DNA of 64,000 nucleotides from Bacteroidia bacterium (GTDB lineage Bacteria; Bacteroidota; Bacteroidia; Bacteroidales; Azobacteroidaceae), in NCBI GenBank assembly GCA_025999255.1, contig BNXB01000001.1, positions 15,998 to 79,997 of the forward strand, read 5' to 3'. This document shows positions 1 through 7,545 of this stretch, in pieces. The translations under genes were made by a program, and so were the position numbers. Numbering within the stretch: the first letter of the stretch is position 1; each line of letters starts with the position of its first letter. The notes under the pieces are model-generated. The model searched no databases, was not told where the DNA came from, and was given only the letters and a program-made list of their open reading frames with translations.

Positions 1-604
1 CCGCCATTTCCCTGATGCGTTTTTCGTTGAATAACGTGGCATTAGTAGTCATCTGTTGCTGAAAAAAAATCTGATGTTCCTCCACGATTTTTTTTGCAAA
101 ATCCGATATTTTTCGTATCACTTCATCATAATACATCATCGGTTCGCCTCCAAACCAATCAAGAAGTATCGAACCGGCTTTCCTGTTTTCGACTAAATAA
201 CGAATGTGATTATTGATACTTTCTACGGTTTCGCTACTCATTCTTTCCTTGTAATGATCCGCTCCGGCACAGGTTACCGAACAATACCAGCAGCGAAGGT
301 TACAATCCAGTGTGGGATTAATCGTAATACGATAATTATTATTGGCATAAACCTTCCTTTTGTTTTGCAGTTTAATATATGCCAATTCATCAAAATCCGG
401 CGCTACAATGAATCCTGACTTTCTAAATGCAGCATACAAATCAGGAAATTTTTCCGAAAACGCATCCAAATTCTCCATCAATGTTTCTATTATCGCATAA
501 TCTTTAAAGCCGACAGGTAATAATTTATCGGTTAATGCATTATAGAGTAACATATTATCAGTATGTTCCACTTCTATATTATATCTGCTTACCTGGTTTT
601 TCAT
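1..604 (-). CDS. Radical SAM/SPASM-type peptide maturase, 3' end outside window
   Basis: The first 201 codons are visible and the frame stays open to the window edge. Residues ~97-104 carry the radical SAM cluster motif in the form CNLRCWYC (CxxxCxxC), which binds the [4Fe-4S] cluster that cleaves S-adenosylmethionine. About 45 residues later comes the WFGGEPM motif, the GGE segment of the AdoMet site. An N-terminal ~90-residue region before the cluster is typical of peptide-modifying enzymes of the anSME/SPASM group, although the SPASM cysteines would lie outside the window. The start (ATG at 604) follows the upstream protease gene by 42 bases on the same strand, and a GG-leader cysteine-rich peptide gene lies further upstream. 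I infer that it modifies that peptide. The exact chemistry cannot be read from the sequence. Confidence 0.85.
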   Translation of the reverse strand, partial: MKNQVSRYNIEVEHTDNMLLYNALTDKLLPVGFKDYAIIETLMENLDAFSEKFPDLYAAFRKSGFIVAPDFDELAYIKLQNKRKVYANNNYRITINPTLDCNLRCWYCSVTCAGADHYKERMSSETVESINNHIRYLVENRKAGSILLDWFGGEPMMYYDEVIRKISDFAKKIVEEHQIFFQQQMTTNATLFNEKRIREMA

Positions 605-646
605 GTTTTTTGCATTTAAAGTTTTATTTATAATGATGCTATCATT

Positions 647-1882
647 TCAATCTCCCCGTTCCTCCGTTTTATCTACCGGAACAATGATTTTTAACGGTTT
701 TCCGTTACGGATAATATCATAATACAGCGTATCGCTTGAAAAAATAGCTTCCCGCGTTTTCCAAGAATTAAAATATTTTGAGAGAACTCCATTTATCGCT
801 ACTATTTCATCGCCCTCCCGTAAGCCGGCCAAGTAAAAATAATCTTTATCGTCCTTAATTTTTGTGATTATAAATTTCCTGTTTTTATCCGGCGGACTTG
901 CATAATGAAACCGCCGAGCGAAGGGATTAACTATCCTCTTGTAGTTTTTAATTGGTTGTAATCCTAATTGTTTGTTCTTCATATCAAAAAACACATTGAA
1001 ATGTCTGAGGAACTCTTGCCCGATGAGATGGCCGTTACCAGCTATCTCCATAGGATAGTCAAATGTGTAAATACGTAACGAGTCAATAACAAAATTATCA
1101 AATACGGTTGCTTCAACGCTGTAATGACGATAATAACGGGCCAAATATTCTATCCATACCGCATCCTCTTTTTTACTGAAAAATTCCAACTCCCGAGTTT
1201 GATACATTACTGCGATATCCCAATACATTCCCGTATCTATAATATAATGATCAGGATTCATAGTCAATGTATCGCCATCACTGCTTTGTAACTTCATTGG
1301 AAGTTGAACACCAAACAGATAAGGATAAAAAGGGAATAAAGAGCAATCATCAGGCATCCTGAAATTATCAACCGAATGAATTTCCAAATAATTATGCTCA
1401 AAGTTTAACTCCCATACGTTGACAGTATCATCTCGAGGAATATTAAATATTCCGTCTGAAGTATCGTTACCCATATAACGTTTCCAATCCCGGACTCTAA
1501 CCTTATCGTATCGCAACTCGGTGTTGCCTGTTTTTACCGATATCGGAGTATTATATTGCAACGTTTGTAACCTCCAATTTGACCAGGCAACACCAGCACT
1601 GAGAGTATCGGGTATGATTTTAGGAATAAGTTCCGGATATAAAGCAAAAATCGTTGAATCCAATTCAATACAACGTTGATCCCATCCCGTATCAAATGTC
1701 AAATTAACTGTTACGCTATCATTAAGTTGAACAGGAATCAATATCTTTCTGTCTTCTTCAGGAATGGTAAAATAAATACGTTTGTCATTAGCGCTTGTCT
1801 CTTGTTTCTTTGAACAGGAAAACAGAAAAATAATTGTCGTACAAATCATTAGCTCTGTAATACTTGTTTTCATACGTTTCAT
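647..1882 (-). CDS. Retropepsin-like aspartyl protease with C-terminal PDZ domain, lipoprotein
   Basis: The 411-residue protein begins with a lipoprotein signal (hydrophobic run ending in FLFSC at residues ~20-24 of this start), so it is probably anchored to the periplasmic side of a membrane. Two pepsin-like DTG motifs are visible: FDTGWD near residue 65 and IDTGMY near residue 215. That is the pattern of Bacteroidetes retropepsin-type proteins in which one chain supplies both catalytic aspartates. A PDZ domain follows near residues 335-385 (AGLREGDEIVAING). I chose the ATG at 1882 over the one at 1918 because it puts a short positive n-region directly before the hydrophobic core. It lies between a peptide precursor gene and a radical SAM gene on the same strand, so a role in leader removal or peptide maturation is plausible but inferred. 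Confidence 0.75.
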   Translation of the reverse strand: MKRMKTSITELMICTTIIFLFSCSKKQETSANDKRIYFTIPEEDRKILIPVQLNDSVTVNLTFDTGWDQRCIELDSTIFALYPELIPKIIPDTLSAGVAWSNWRLQTLQYNTPISVKTGNTELRYDKVRVRDWKRYMGNDTSDGIFNIPRDDTVNVWELNFEHNYLEIHSVDNFRMPDDCSLFPFYPYLFGVQLPMKLQSSDGDTLTMNPDHYIIDTGMYWDIAVMYQTRELEFFSKKEDAVWIEYLARYYRHYSVEATVFDNFVIDSLRIYTFDYPMEIAGNGHLIGQEFLRHFNVFFDMKNKQLGLQPIKNYKRIVNPFARRFHYASPPDKNRKFIITKIKDDKDYFYLAGLREGDEIVAINGVLSKYFNSWKTREAIFSSDTLYYDIIRNGKPLKIIVPVDKTEERGD

Positions 1883-2042
1883 TTCTATATATAAAAATCC
1901 AATTATCTTACAAACCATTCTTCCAACGGTAAACAGGATTACTTATAGACTTTCGTTAGATACAAATAGTTGTCTATAAAAAAGGTAAATCATTTGATTC
2001 AATTTAAATCAGGATTGCTAAAAATAGCAATCCTGATAATAA

Positions 2043-2345
2043 TCAAAAATAACCACAAGTTGTACTTTGTGGATTATAACACGACGGGGTCTCATGTAGA
2101 GGACGCGGTAGTGGCGGGTAACTTGAACAGCTACAACCAGAACATTGCGGCTGATAATCCGAATATTTTCCCTCTGCATTATTTGCACTGGTGTTAGCGC
2201 TGGTGCTAGCCCCTCCCGGGGTACCTGCATAATGACATCCACACTGGCAACATCCGGGAGTACCTCCACCCAACAGGCGGCACATTTCTCTTTCATTCAA
2301 ATTCGCTTCCGAGATTTGGTTCAAACTTATTTTTTTAAGTTTCAT
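2043..2345 (-). CDS. Cysteine-rich precursor peptide with GG leader (radical SAM target candidate)
   Basis: The ATG at 2345 gives 100 residues. The first ~28 form a charged, helical leader beginning MKLKKISLNQISEANL and ending in EMCRLLGGG, the style of the GG-Bacteroidales natural product precursor family (TIGR04149-like, from memory). The remainder is rich in Cys, Gly, Ser, Thr and Pro, with two CxC clusters (GCCQCGC and QCSGCSC) and two further cysteines near the end (PSCYN, TTCGYF). An ATG 19 codons upstream (2402) would add a segment unlike a leader, so I prefer 2345. The downstream genes on the same strand are a retropepsin/PDZ lipoprotein and a radical SAM enzyme, which suggests that this is their substrate. 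It could also be an unrelated secreted small protein. Confidence 0.7.
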   Translation of the reverse strand: MKLKKISLNQISEANLNEREMCRLLGGGTPGCCQCGCHYAGTPGGASTSANTSANNAEGKYSDYQPQCSGCSCSSYPPLPRPLHETPSCYNPQSTTCGYF

Positions 2346-2525
2346 AATTTTTCTAAATTGAAATTTGTTATAAATACCTGGTTTGTCAATTATATTCGAC
2401 ATATAGCCGATTAAAAATCATCAAGGTTACTTTACTCAAAGTAAAGCCGGGAACGATGGAACCAAAGCAGTTCCTGCCTTTTCTAATTTTTCAGCCTTGA
2501 GCGGCTGTTTTTCAATTTAATTCCG

Positions 2526-2533
2526 TACTTTTG
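2526..2533 (+). promoter_or_regulatory. Bacteroidetes -7 promoter element for candidate small RNA
   Basis: TACTTTTG matches the Bacteroidetes -7 consensus TAnnTTTG. A TTGA at 2497-2500 lies at roughly the spacing expected for the -33 element. The predicted start at about 2540 falls at the beginning of a hairpin-rich, gene-free stretch. Confidence 0.5.
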
Positions 2534-2539
2534 TAGCCT

Positions 2540-2614
2540 CCTTTCTTTTTTGGAAAGGTTTGGGGCGGGGGTATTGTCCGTTTTTTGCAGAGAAGACAAT
2601 TTTCCGCCCTTTTT
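2540..2614 (+). ncRNA. Candidate ~75-nt small RNA ending in an intrinsic terminator
   Basis: A promoter element ends at 2533. The following transcript would hold a first hairpin (CCTTTC 2540-2545 with GAAAGG 2553-2558). A second, long hairpin follows: GGGCGG 2563-2568 pairs with CCGCCC 2604-2609, an inner stem pairs ATTGTC 2573-2578 with GACAAT 2595-2600, and G-U pairs join the two. Five T residues follow at once (2610-2614), as in a factor-independent terminator. There is no open reading frame of note. I do not recognise the family. It could also be the leader or tail of something else, such as an attenuator in front of the response regulator at 2847. Confidence 0.45.
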
Positions 2615-2825
2615 CCTTTCGGTTATTTATGCGAATTAAGGGTTGCCCCATCGTTAAAAAATTCAGTAACTGTTTAAATTTTATATTTTGATTATGTTAA
2701 GCATGAGTTTAATCATAGCTAACTGTATTATAGTTTGTTGTACAAATATAAAATTATTTTTATTATTTTATATCTATTAATTGTAACTCAATTATAACTT
2801 TTTTGTTGGATGCCATAATTTTTTA

Positions 2826-2833
2826 TATTTTTG
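2826..2833 (+). promoter_or_regulatory. Promoter of the response regulator gene
   Basis: TATTTTTG fits TAnnTTTG, with TTTG at 2802-2805 as the -33 element (24-base offset). The start codon at 2847 is only 14 bases after the element, so the mRNA leader is very short. Confidence 0.55.
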
Positions 2834-2846
2834 TGAAAAATGTATT

Positions 2847-3542
2847 ATGAAAATATACAGAATATTACTGGTAGATGATGATGATATTTTCTCTGAAACT
2901 ATTATTGAATGTTTTGAATTAAATTACCCTGAATTTAATATTTTATATGTTAACAATGGGAACGATGCTCTTGAAAAGTTTAAATCAGAATCCTTTGATC
3001 TCGTATTATTAGATGTCTGTATGCCTGAAGAAAATGGATATGAGGTGTTGCGAAAAATACGAAAAATAGATGCCATTATTCCTGTAATATTTGTCACAGG
3101 AACTGAATTGGAGATGAGAGACAAACTGAATGCTTATGAATTAGGCGCTTATGATTGTATTGAAAAATTATTTCATTTAGATGAAATAGCTGCTAAGATG
3201 AAAGTTTGGCTAAATTTTAAGGAACATCATAGAATAAATAGTGAAAATTTTCAAATAGGAAAATATTTTTTTAAGTTAAGCGATCGATTATTGGTTGTTA
3301 AAGATGAGATCTCAGTTTATCTAAAAGATAAACAGTTTGAAGTCTTAAAGATCTTATTGGAGAATCATGGTCGTATAGTGAAGAGAAAAGAATTACTTCT
3401 TCTTGTGTGGAAAAATGATATTTCAAATAATGAACAAATGTTGAGGAATACAATTAAAGAAATAAGACAAATCTTGTCTCCTTTAGAAAATATCAAAATT
3501 AAAACACAATATGGCTTTGGATATATGTTAATCGCACGTTAA
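2847..3542 (+). CDS. OmpR-family response regulator (receiver plus winged helix)
   Basis: The 231-residue protein starts with a CheY-like receiver: the acidic cluster DDDD at residues 9-12, the phospho-acceptor Asp in LLLDVCMP near residue 57, and the switch Thr in VTGT near residue 86. The usual conserved Lys lies in the IEKLF segment. The C-terminal ~100 residues form an OmpR/PhoB-type winged helix (LKDKQFEVLKILLENHGRIVKRKELLLLVW, then a wing ending TQYGFGYML). It therefore probably switches transcription when phosphorylated. No histidine kinase gene is adjacent, so its partner is unknown. It has its own promoter. The gene is more AT-rich than the nearby housekeeping genes. Confidence 0.9.
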   Translation: MKIYRILLVDDDDIFSETIIECFELNYPEFNILYVNNGNDALEKFKSESFDLVLLDVCMPEENGYEVLRKIRKIDAIIPVIFVTGTELEMRDKLNAYELGAYDCIEKLFHLDEIAAKMKVWLNFKEHHRINSENFQIGKYFFKLSDRLLVVKDEISVYLKDKQFEVLKILLENHGRIVKRKELLLLVWKNDISNNEQMLRNTIKEIRQILSPLENIKIKTQYGFGYMLIAR

Positions 3543-3547
3543 TAACC

Positions 3548-3873
3548 TGTGGAAAAATATTGATTACTTTTGAAAGATTCCTCTTGACAAACATCAAATA
3601 TCAAGTATATATTAATTAATCCGAAAAATGATCCTTTTGTTATTGAATTTTGTTGTTGAAGTATCAGCATAGTTTTACACAAAAATAACTGGTTTTTCTG
3701 CAAGAAAGTTTTTAACTTTGTACTTTTCAACGAAGGTTGATAAAATATTAAACTTATTTATTTTCAACGAATTGTAAAAATATCATTGTTGATAAGTCAA
3801 ACAGGACACCGTATCATATTTTGATAACTTAAAAAACAAATTATTTAACATTATTTTTTCAGACTTTTCAACA
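3548..3873. other. AT-rich intergenic region with DnaA-box-like 9-mers (candidate oriC)
   Basis: No gene is seen between 3543 and 3930. The stretch is very AT-rich and holds seven 9-mers close to the DnaA box TTATCCACA: TGTGGAAAA at 3548 (minus-sense TTTTCCACA), TGTTGAAGT at about 3653, TTTTCAACG at 3724 and 3761, GGTTGATAA at 3736, TGTTGATAA at 3787 (minus-sense TTATCAACA) and TTTTCAACA at 3865. Such clustering in an AT-rich gap is what replication origins look like, but the boxes vary and dnaA itself is not in the window. They could also be a repeated operator for nadA at 3931. Confidence 0.35.
3713..3720 (+). promoter_or_regulatory. Possible -7 element upstream of nadA
   Basis: TAACTTTG fits TAnnTTTG. 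It lies 210 bases before nadA, so the leader would be long and would cross the 9-mer repeat region. No better element is seen closer to the gene. Confidence 0.3.
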
Positions 3874-3930
3874 AAGTATTATATTCATCATTTTTAAATT
3901 TTAAACTTTTAAAATAAATAATATATAACA

Positions 3931-4920
3931 ATGACTAAAAACATTTCTCCAGCCGGATTTTTGAATATTCCGGTACCCAGGGATTTGGATATTAAAAAAG
4001 CAATTTCCGATTTGAGGAAGGAGAAGAATGTAATTATTCTTGCTCACTATTACCAAACCGGAGAAATCCAGGATATTGCTGATTTTGTAGGTGACAGCCT
4101 TGCCTTGGCTCAATGGGCGTCTAAAACGACTGCAGATGTAATTGTTTTATGTGGAGTACATTTTATGGGTGAAACAGCCAAAATCCTATGTCCTGAAAAA
4201 CGGGTATTCGTACCTGATTTGAATGCGGGTTGTTCTTTGGCTGATAGCTGTCCGGCAGATGAATTTGAGAAATTTATAAAAGCTCATCCCGGCCACATAG
4301 TTATTTCTTATGTAAATACAACTGCTGCGGTAAAAGCGTTGACCGATGTGGTTGTTACCTCTACGAATGCCCGTCAGATTGTGGAAAGTTTTCCTCCTGA
4401 AACGCCGATCATATTCGGGCCGGACAGGAATCTTGGAAATTATATTAATAGTATTACAGGGCGAAATATGGCGCTTTGGGATGGCGCTTGTCACGTACAT
4501 GAACAATTTTCTTTGGAAAAAATAATAAAGTTGAAAAAAGAATATCCGAATGCTTTATTATTAGCTCATCCGGAATGTAAAAGCGTTATACTGAAATTAG
4601 CCGATCATATTGGTTCTACTGCTTCATTGCTGAAGTTTGCAACAAATTCCGGCAATAAAGAGTTTATTGTTGCGACAGAGTCCGGGATTCTTCACGAGAT
4701 GCAGAAGAAAAGTCCGGATAAGACTTTCATTCCTGCACCTCCGAATGACAGTACTTGCGCTTGCAATGAATGTAATTTCATGCGTTTAAATACAATGGAA
4801 AAGTTGTACAACTGTCTTAAGTATGAAATGCCGGAAATATTCGTCGATGAAGAAATCCGAAAAAAAGCTGTAAGACCTATTGAACGGATGTTGGAGATTT
4901 CGGCAAAACTAAACCTTTGA
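3931..4920 (+). CDS. nadA: Quinolinate synthase
   Basis: The 329-residue NadA condenses iminoaspartate with dihydroxyacetone phosphate to quinolinate in de novo NAD synthesis. Visible family motifs are NVIILAHYYQ near residue 35, the CGVHFMGETAK segment near residue 84 with one cluster cysteine, PDLNAGCSLADSCP, and the C-terminal CACNECNFMRLN segment. The cysteines include ligands of the [4Fe-4S] cluster. Length is normal for the family. Its pathway partner nadB is encoded 2.6 kb away on the other strand, with a transporter gene and a rubrerythrin gene between. Confidence 0.97.
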   Translation: MTKNISPAGFLNIPVPRDLDIKKAISDLRKEKNVIILAHYYQTGEIQDIADFVGDSLALAQWASKTTADVIVLCGVHFMGETAKILCPEKRVFVPDLNAGCSLADSCPADEFEKFIKAHPGHIVISYVNTTAAVKALTDVVVTSTNARQIVESFPPETPIIFGPDRNLGNYINSITGRNMALWDGACHVHEQFSLEKIIKLKKEYPNALLLAHPECKSVILKLADHIGSTASLLKFATNSGNKEFIVATESGILHEMQKKSPDKTFIPAPPNDSTCACNECNFMRLNTMEKLYNCLKYEMPEIFVDEEIRKKAVRPIERMLEISAKLNL

Positions 4921-4983
4921 TAATGAAGAAAATGAAAATGATGAAAGAAATTTTTAAAATATTTTCTTTATTACTTTTATTTT

Positions 4984-6690
4984 TTAATTATTTTTATTAT
5001 TAAGCAATTCTTCTGTTCTGTATAAGGCTTTATTGATGTCGCTACAAATATTTTCTTCTCCTATTTTTTCAGTGAAACCGGATTTAGTTAACATGTTCTG
5101 GATTTTTTCATTTACTCCAGACAATACCAGCTGAATGTTTTCTTTTTGTGATAAGCGATATAGGCTTTCGAGGTTATGGAGCCCTGTAGAGTCCATGAAT
5201 GGTACTTTTCGCATTCGGATAATTCGTATTTTTGATTTTTCTCCTCCCGATTGTTTCATACTTTCATCAAACTTGTTAGCTATACCAAAAAAGAACGGAC
5301 CATCAATTTCATATACTTCAACTCCTTTGGGTAAAATAAGTTTGTCATTGTCGGCAGTTTTTTCCGCATCGGTTTCCATGTCCAGTTCATCTTTAATGAT
5401 GGAAACATGAGAAGTTTCTGTTACCCGTCTCATGAACAGAAGCATGGCAATTAGTAAGCCGATTTCAATGGCAATAGTCAGGTCAAAGATGACGGTCAGG
5501 AAAAAAGTGACTAATAATACGGTTACGTCCGATTTTGGATTTTTCAGAAGAGAACGAAAAGTACGCCACTCGCTCATATTATATGATACAATGATCAGTA
5601 CTCCTGCCAGACAAGCCATAGGAATATGTTTTGTTAACGGGCCTAAGAATAATAAAATCAAGAGTAGAACTATTGCGTGAATAATTCCGGCTACCGGAGT
5701 TCGTCCTCCGTTATTTATATTTGTCATTGTACGTGCAATGGCTCCTGTGGCAGGTATTCCTCCAAAAATCGGAGTGATAATATTAGCAGCTCCCTGAGCA
5801 ATTAATTCGGTATTTGAATTGTGTTTATCTCCTGTTACTCCATCGGCAACCGTTGCTGAAAGTAACGATTCGATGGCTCCCAGCATTGCAATAGTGAATG
5901 CGGCCGGAAGTAGTAAATTGATGGTTTCCGGATTAATGGGAATTGTAGTGGGTTCCGGAAGCGAGGCATTGATTTCAAAGCGATCTCCAATAGTTTCAAT
6001 ACCGGTAATTCCTAAATAATTTTTCATGATATAAACCAGAACAGTCACCACAATGATGGCTATCAATGAACCGGGTATTTTTTTTATCAGTTTTGGAGAA
6101 AAAATAATTATTAGAATACTGGTAATTCCTACTATCAGAGACCAAATATTGACGGTTGAAACGAATTTACCGTATTCGATCCATTTGGAAATAAAATCAG
6201 CCGGAACATATTCCATTGTTAACCCGAACAAATCTTTCATTTGGGTTGTAAAAATAGTTAATGCTATCCCGCTTGTGAAGCCGACTATAATTGGATAGGG
6301 CATAAATTTAATGATGGTTCCGAGTTTCAAAACACCCATTAAGATGAGCATAACGCCTGCAACTACTGTAGCAATAGCTAATCCTTCAATACCGAATTTT
6401 TGTATAATGCCATATACTATGATGATAAAAGCTCCGGTAGGACCTCCGATTTGTACTGTACTTCCACCTAGAAATGAAACAATAAATCCGGCGATTATTG
6501 CTGTAATTAGTCCTTTTTCCGGACTTACTCCCGAAGCGATACCAAATGCAATAGCCAGTGGCAGAGCTACTATTCCTACAATGATTCCGGCCATTAAGTC
6601 GGATATAAATTTTTCTTTAGAGTAGTTTTTCAGACAGTTAAACAGTTTGGGTTGAAAATCTGAACCTAAATTTATATTAAAAAGTTTCAT
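4984..6690 (-). CDS. SulP-family anion transporter with STAS domain
   Basis: The 568-residue protein has the SulP architecture: about 10-14 hydrophobic helices over residues 25-430 (the segment LPLAIAFGIASGVSPEKGL is the family signature region), then a cytoplasmic STAS domain over ~445-560 with the typical MDSTGLHNLESLYR loop. SulP proteins carry sulfate, bicarbonate or other anions across the inner membrane; the substrate here cannot be told. The gene is convergent with nadA, leaving 63 bases between stops. Two CAAAGTTA copies (6740-6747 and 6753-6760) are minus-strand TAACTTTG promoter elements about 50 and 63 bases upstream. Confidence 0.93.
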   Translation of the reverse strand: MKLFNINLGSDFQPKLFNCLKNYSKEKFISDLMAGIIVGIVALPLAIAFGIASGVSPEKGLITAIIAGFIVSFLGGSTVQIGGPTGAFIIIVYGIIQKFGIEGLAIATVVAGVMLILMGVLKLGTIIKFMPYPIIVGFTSGIALTIFTTQMKDLFGLTMEYVPADFISKWIEYGKFVSTVNIWSLIVGITSILIIIFSPKLIKKIPGSLIAIIVVTVLVYIMKNYLGITGIETIGDRFEINASLPEPTTIPINPETINLLLPAAFTIAMLGAIESLLSATVADGVTGDKHNSNTELIAQGAANIITPIFGGIPATGAIARTMTNINNGGRTPVAGIIHAIVLLLILLFLGPLTKHIPMACLAGVLIIVSYNMSEWRTFRSLLKNPKSDVTVLLVTFFLTVIFDLTIAIEIGLLIAMLLFMRRVTETSHVSIIKDELDMETDAEKTADNDKLILPKGVEVYEIDGPFFFGIANKFDESMKQSGGEKSKIRIIRMRKVPFMDSTGLHNLESLYRLSQKENIQLVLSGVNEKIQNMLTKSGFTEKIGEENICSDINKALYRTEELLNNKNN

Positions 6691-6859
6691 TTTAGTGAGA
6701 ATTTTTTGTACATTGCATCCATATTTTAAAATAAAGGTGCAAAGTTATAAAACAAAGTTAATATAAGATTAAAAAATAAACAATTTTGTCATTGAGTGTG
6801 TTTTCAAACTAGGCTTACGGTAAATTACATAATAATCTTTAAATTTAACTATCTTTAAA

Positions 6860-7441
6860 ATGGAACAGAAGAGTATCAAAGGAACAAAAACAGAACAAAA
6901 TTTGTTGAAATCTTTTGCGGGTGAAAGCCAGGCAAGAACAAGGTACACTTTTTTCGCCAGTCAGGCAAAAAAAGAAGGGTATGAACAGATAGCAGGTGTT
7001 TTTCTGGAAACTGCAGATCAGGAAAAAGAACATGCTAAACGTTTTTTCAAATTTCTTGAAGGAGGTATGCTGGAAATTACGGCGACTTATCCGGCAGGAA
7101 TTATCGGGACTACGGCCCAAAATCTTCTGGCTGCTGCTGATGGAGAACAGGAGGAATGGGATGTACTTTATAAAGAATTTGCAGAAGTTGCAAAAGAAGA
7201 GGGATTTCCGCAGATTGCTACTGCTTTTCGTATGATTGCACGCGTAGAAGCTGAACATGAAGCTCGTTATCGCAAACTTCTGGCAAATATTGAATCAGGA
7301 GAAGTGTTCAAAAAAGAAGAGGAAATAGAATGGCAGTGCCGGAATTGTGGTTTCGTTCACAAAGGTAAAAATGCACCCAATGTATGTCCTGCCTGCGAAC
7401 ATCCTCAATCTTATTTTGAGCCGAAAAAGACAAATTATTAA
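6860..7441 (+). CDS. rbr: Rubrerythrin
   Basis: The 193-residue protein has an N-terminal ferritin-like di-iron domain with the repeated E(x)nExxH ligands (GESQARTRYTFFA, DQEKEHAKRFFKFLE, RVEAEHEARYRKLL). A C-terminal rubredoxin-like domain carries CRNCGF and CPACEHP, two CxxC pairs that bind iron. Rubrerythrin reduces hydrogen peroxide in the cytoplasm of anaerobes, matching an obligately or mostly anaerobic host. It is transcribed divergently from the SulP gene and convergently with nadB. The nearest promoter-like string, TATCTTTA at 6850, ends in A instead of G, so its start signal is not clear. Confidence 0.96.
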   Translation: MEQKSIKGTKTEQNLLKSFAGESQARTRYTFFASQAKKEGYEQIAGVFLETADQEKEHAKRFFKFLEGGMLEITATYPAGIIGTTAQNLLAAADGEQEEWDVLYKEFAEVAKEEGFPQIATAFRMIARVEAEHEARYRKLLANIESGEVFKKEEEIEWQCRNCGFVHKGKNAPNVCPACEHPQSYFEPKKTNY

Positions 7442-7545
7442 AAACTTCCTGTGAAAAATATGCGCTCTATTCCTACGGCTTTCTGATAATTATGTCTCAT
7501 ACAGATTCCACAGATTTCGCAAGTTTGTGGAATTTGTGTGAAATG

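Noticed and set aside
7505-7533. 8-bp inverted repeat between rubrerythrin and nadB as a terminator
   Set aside because: ATTCCACA/TGTGGAAT pairs perfectly but no T run follows on either strand, and it overlaps a dispersed repeat.
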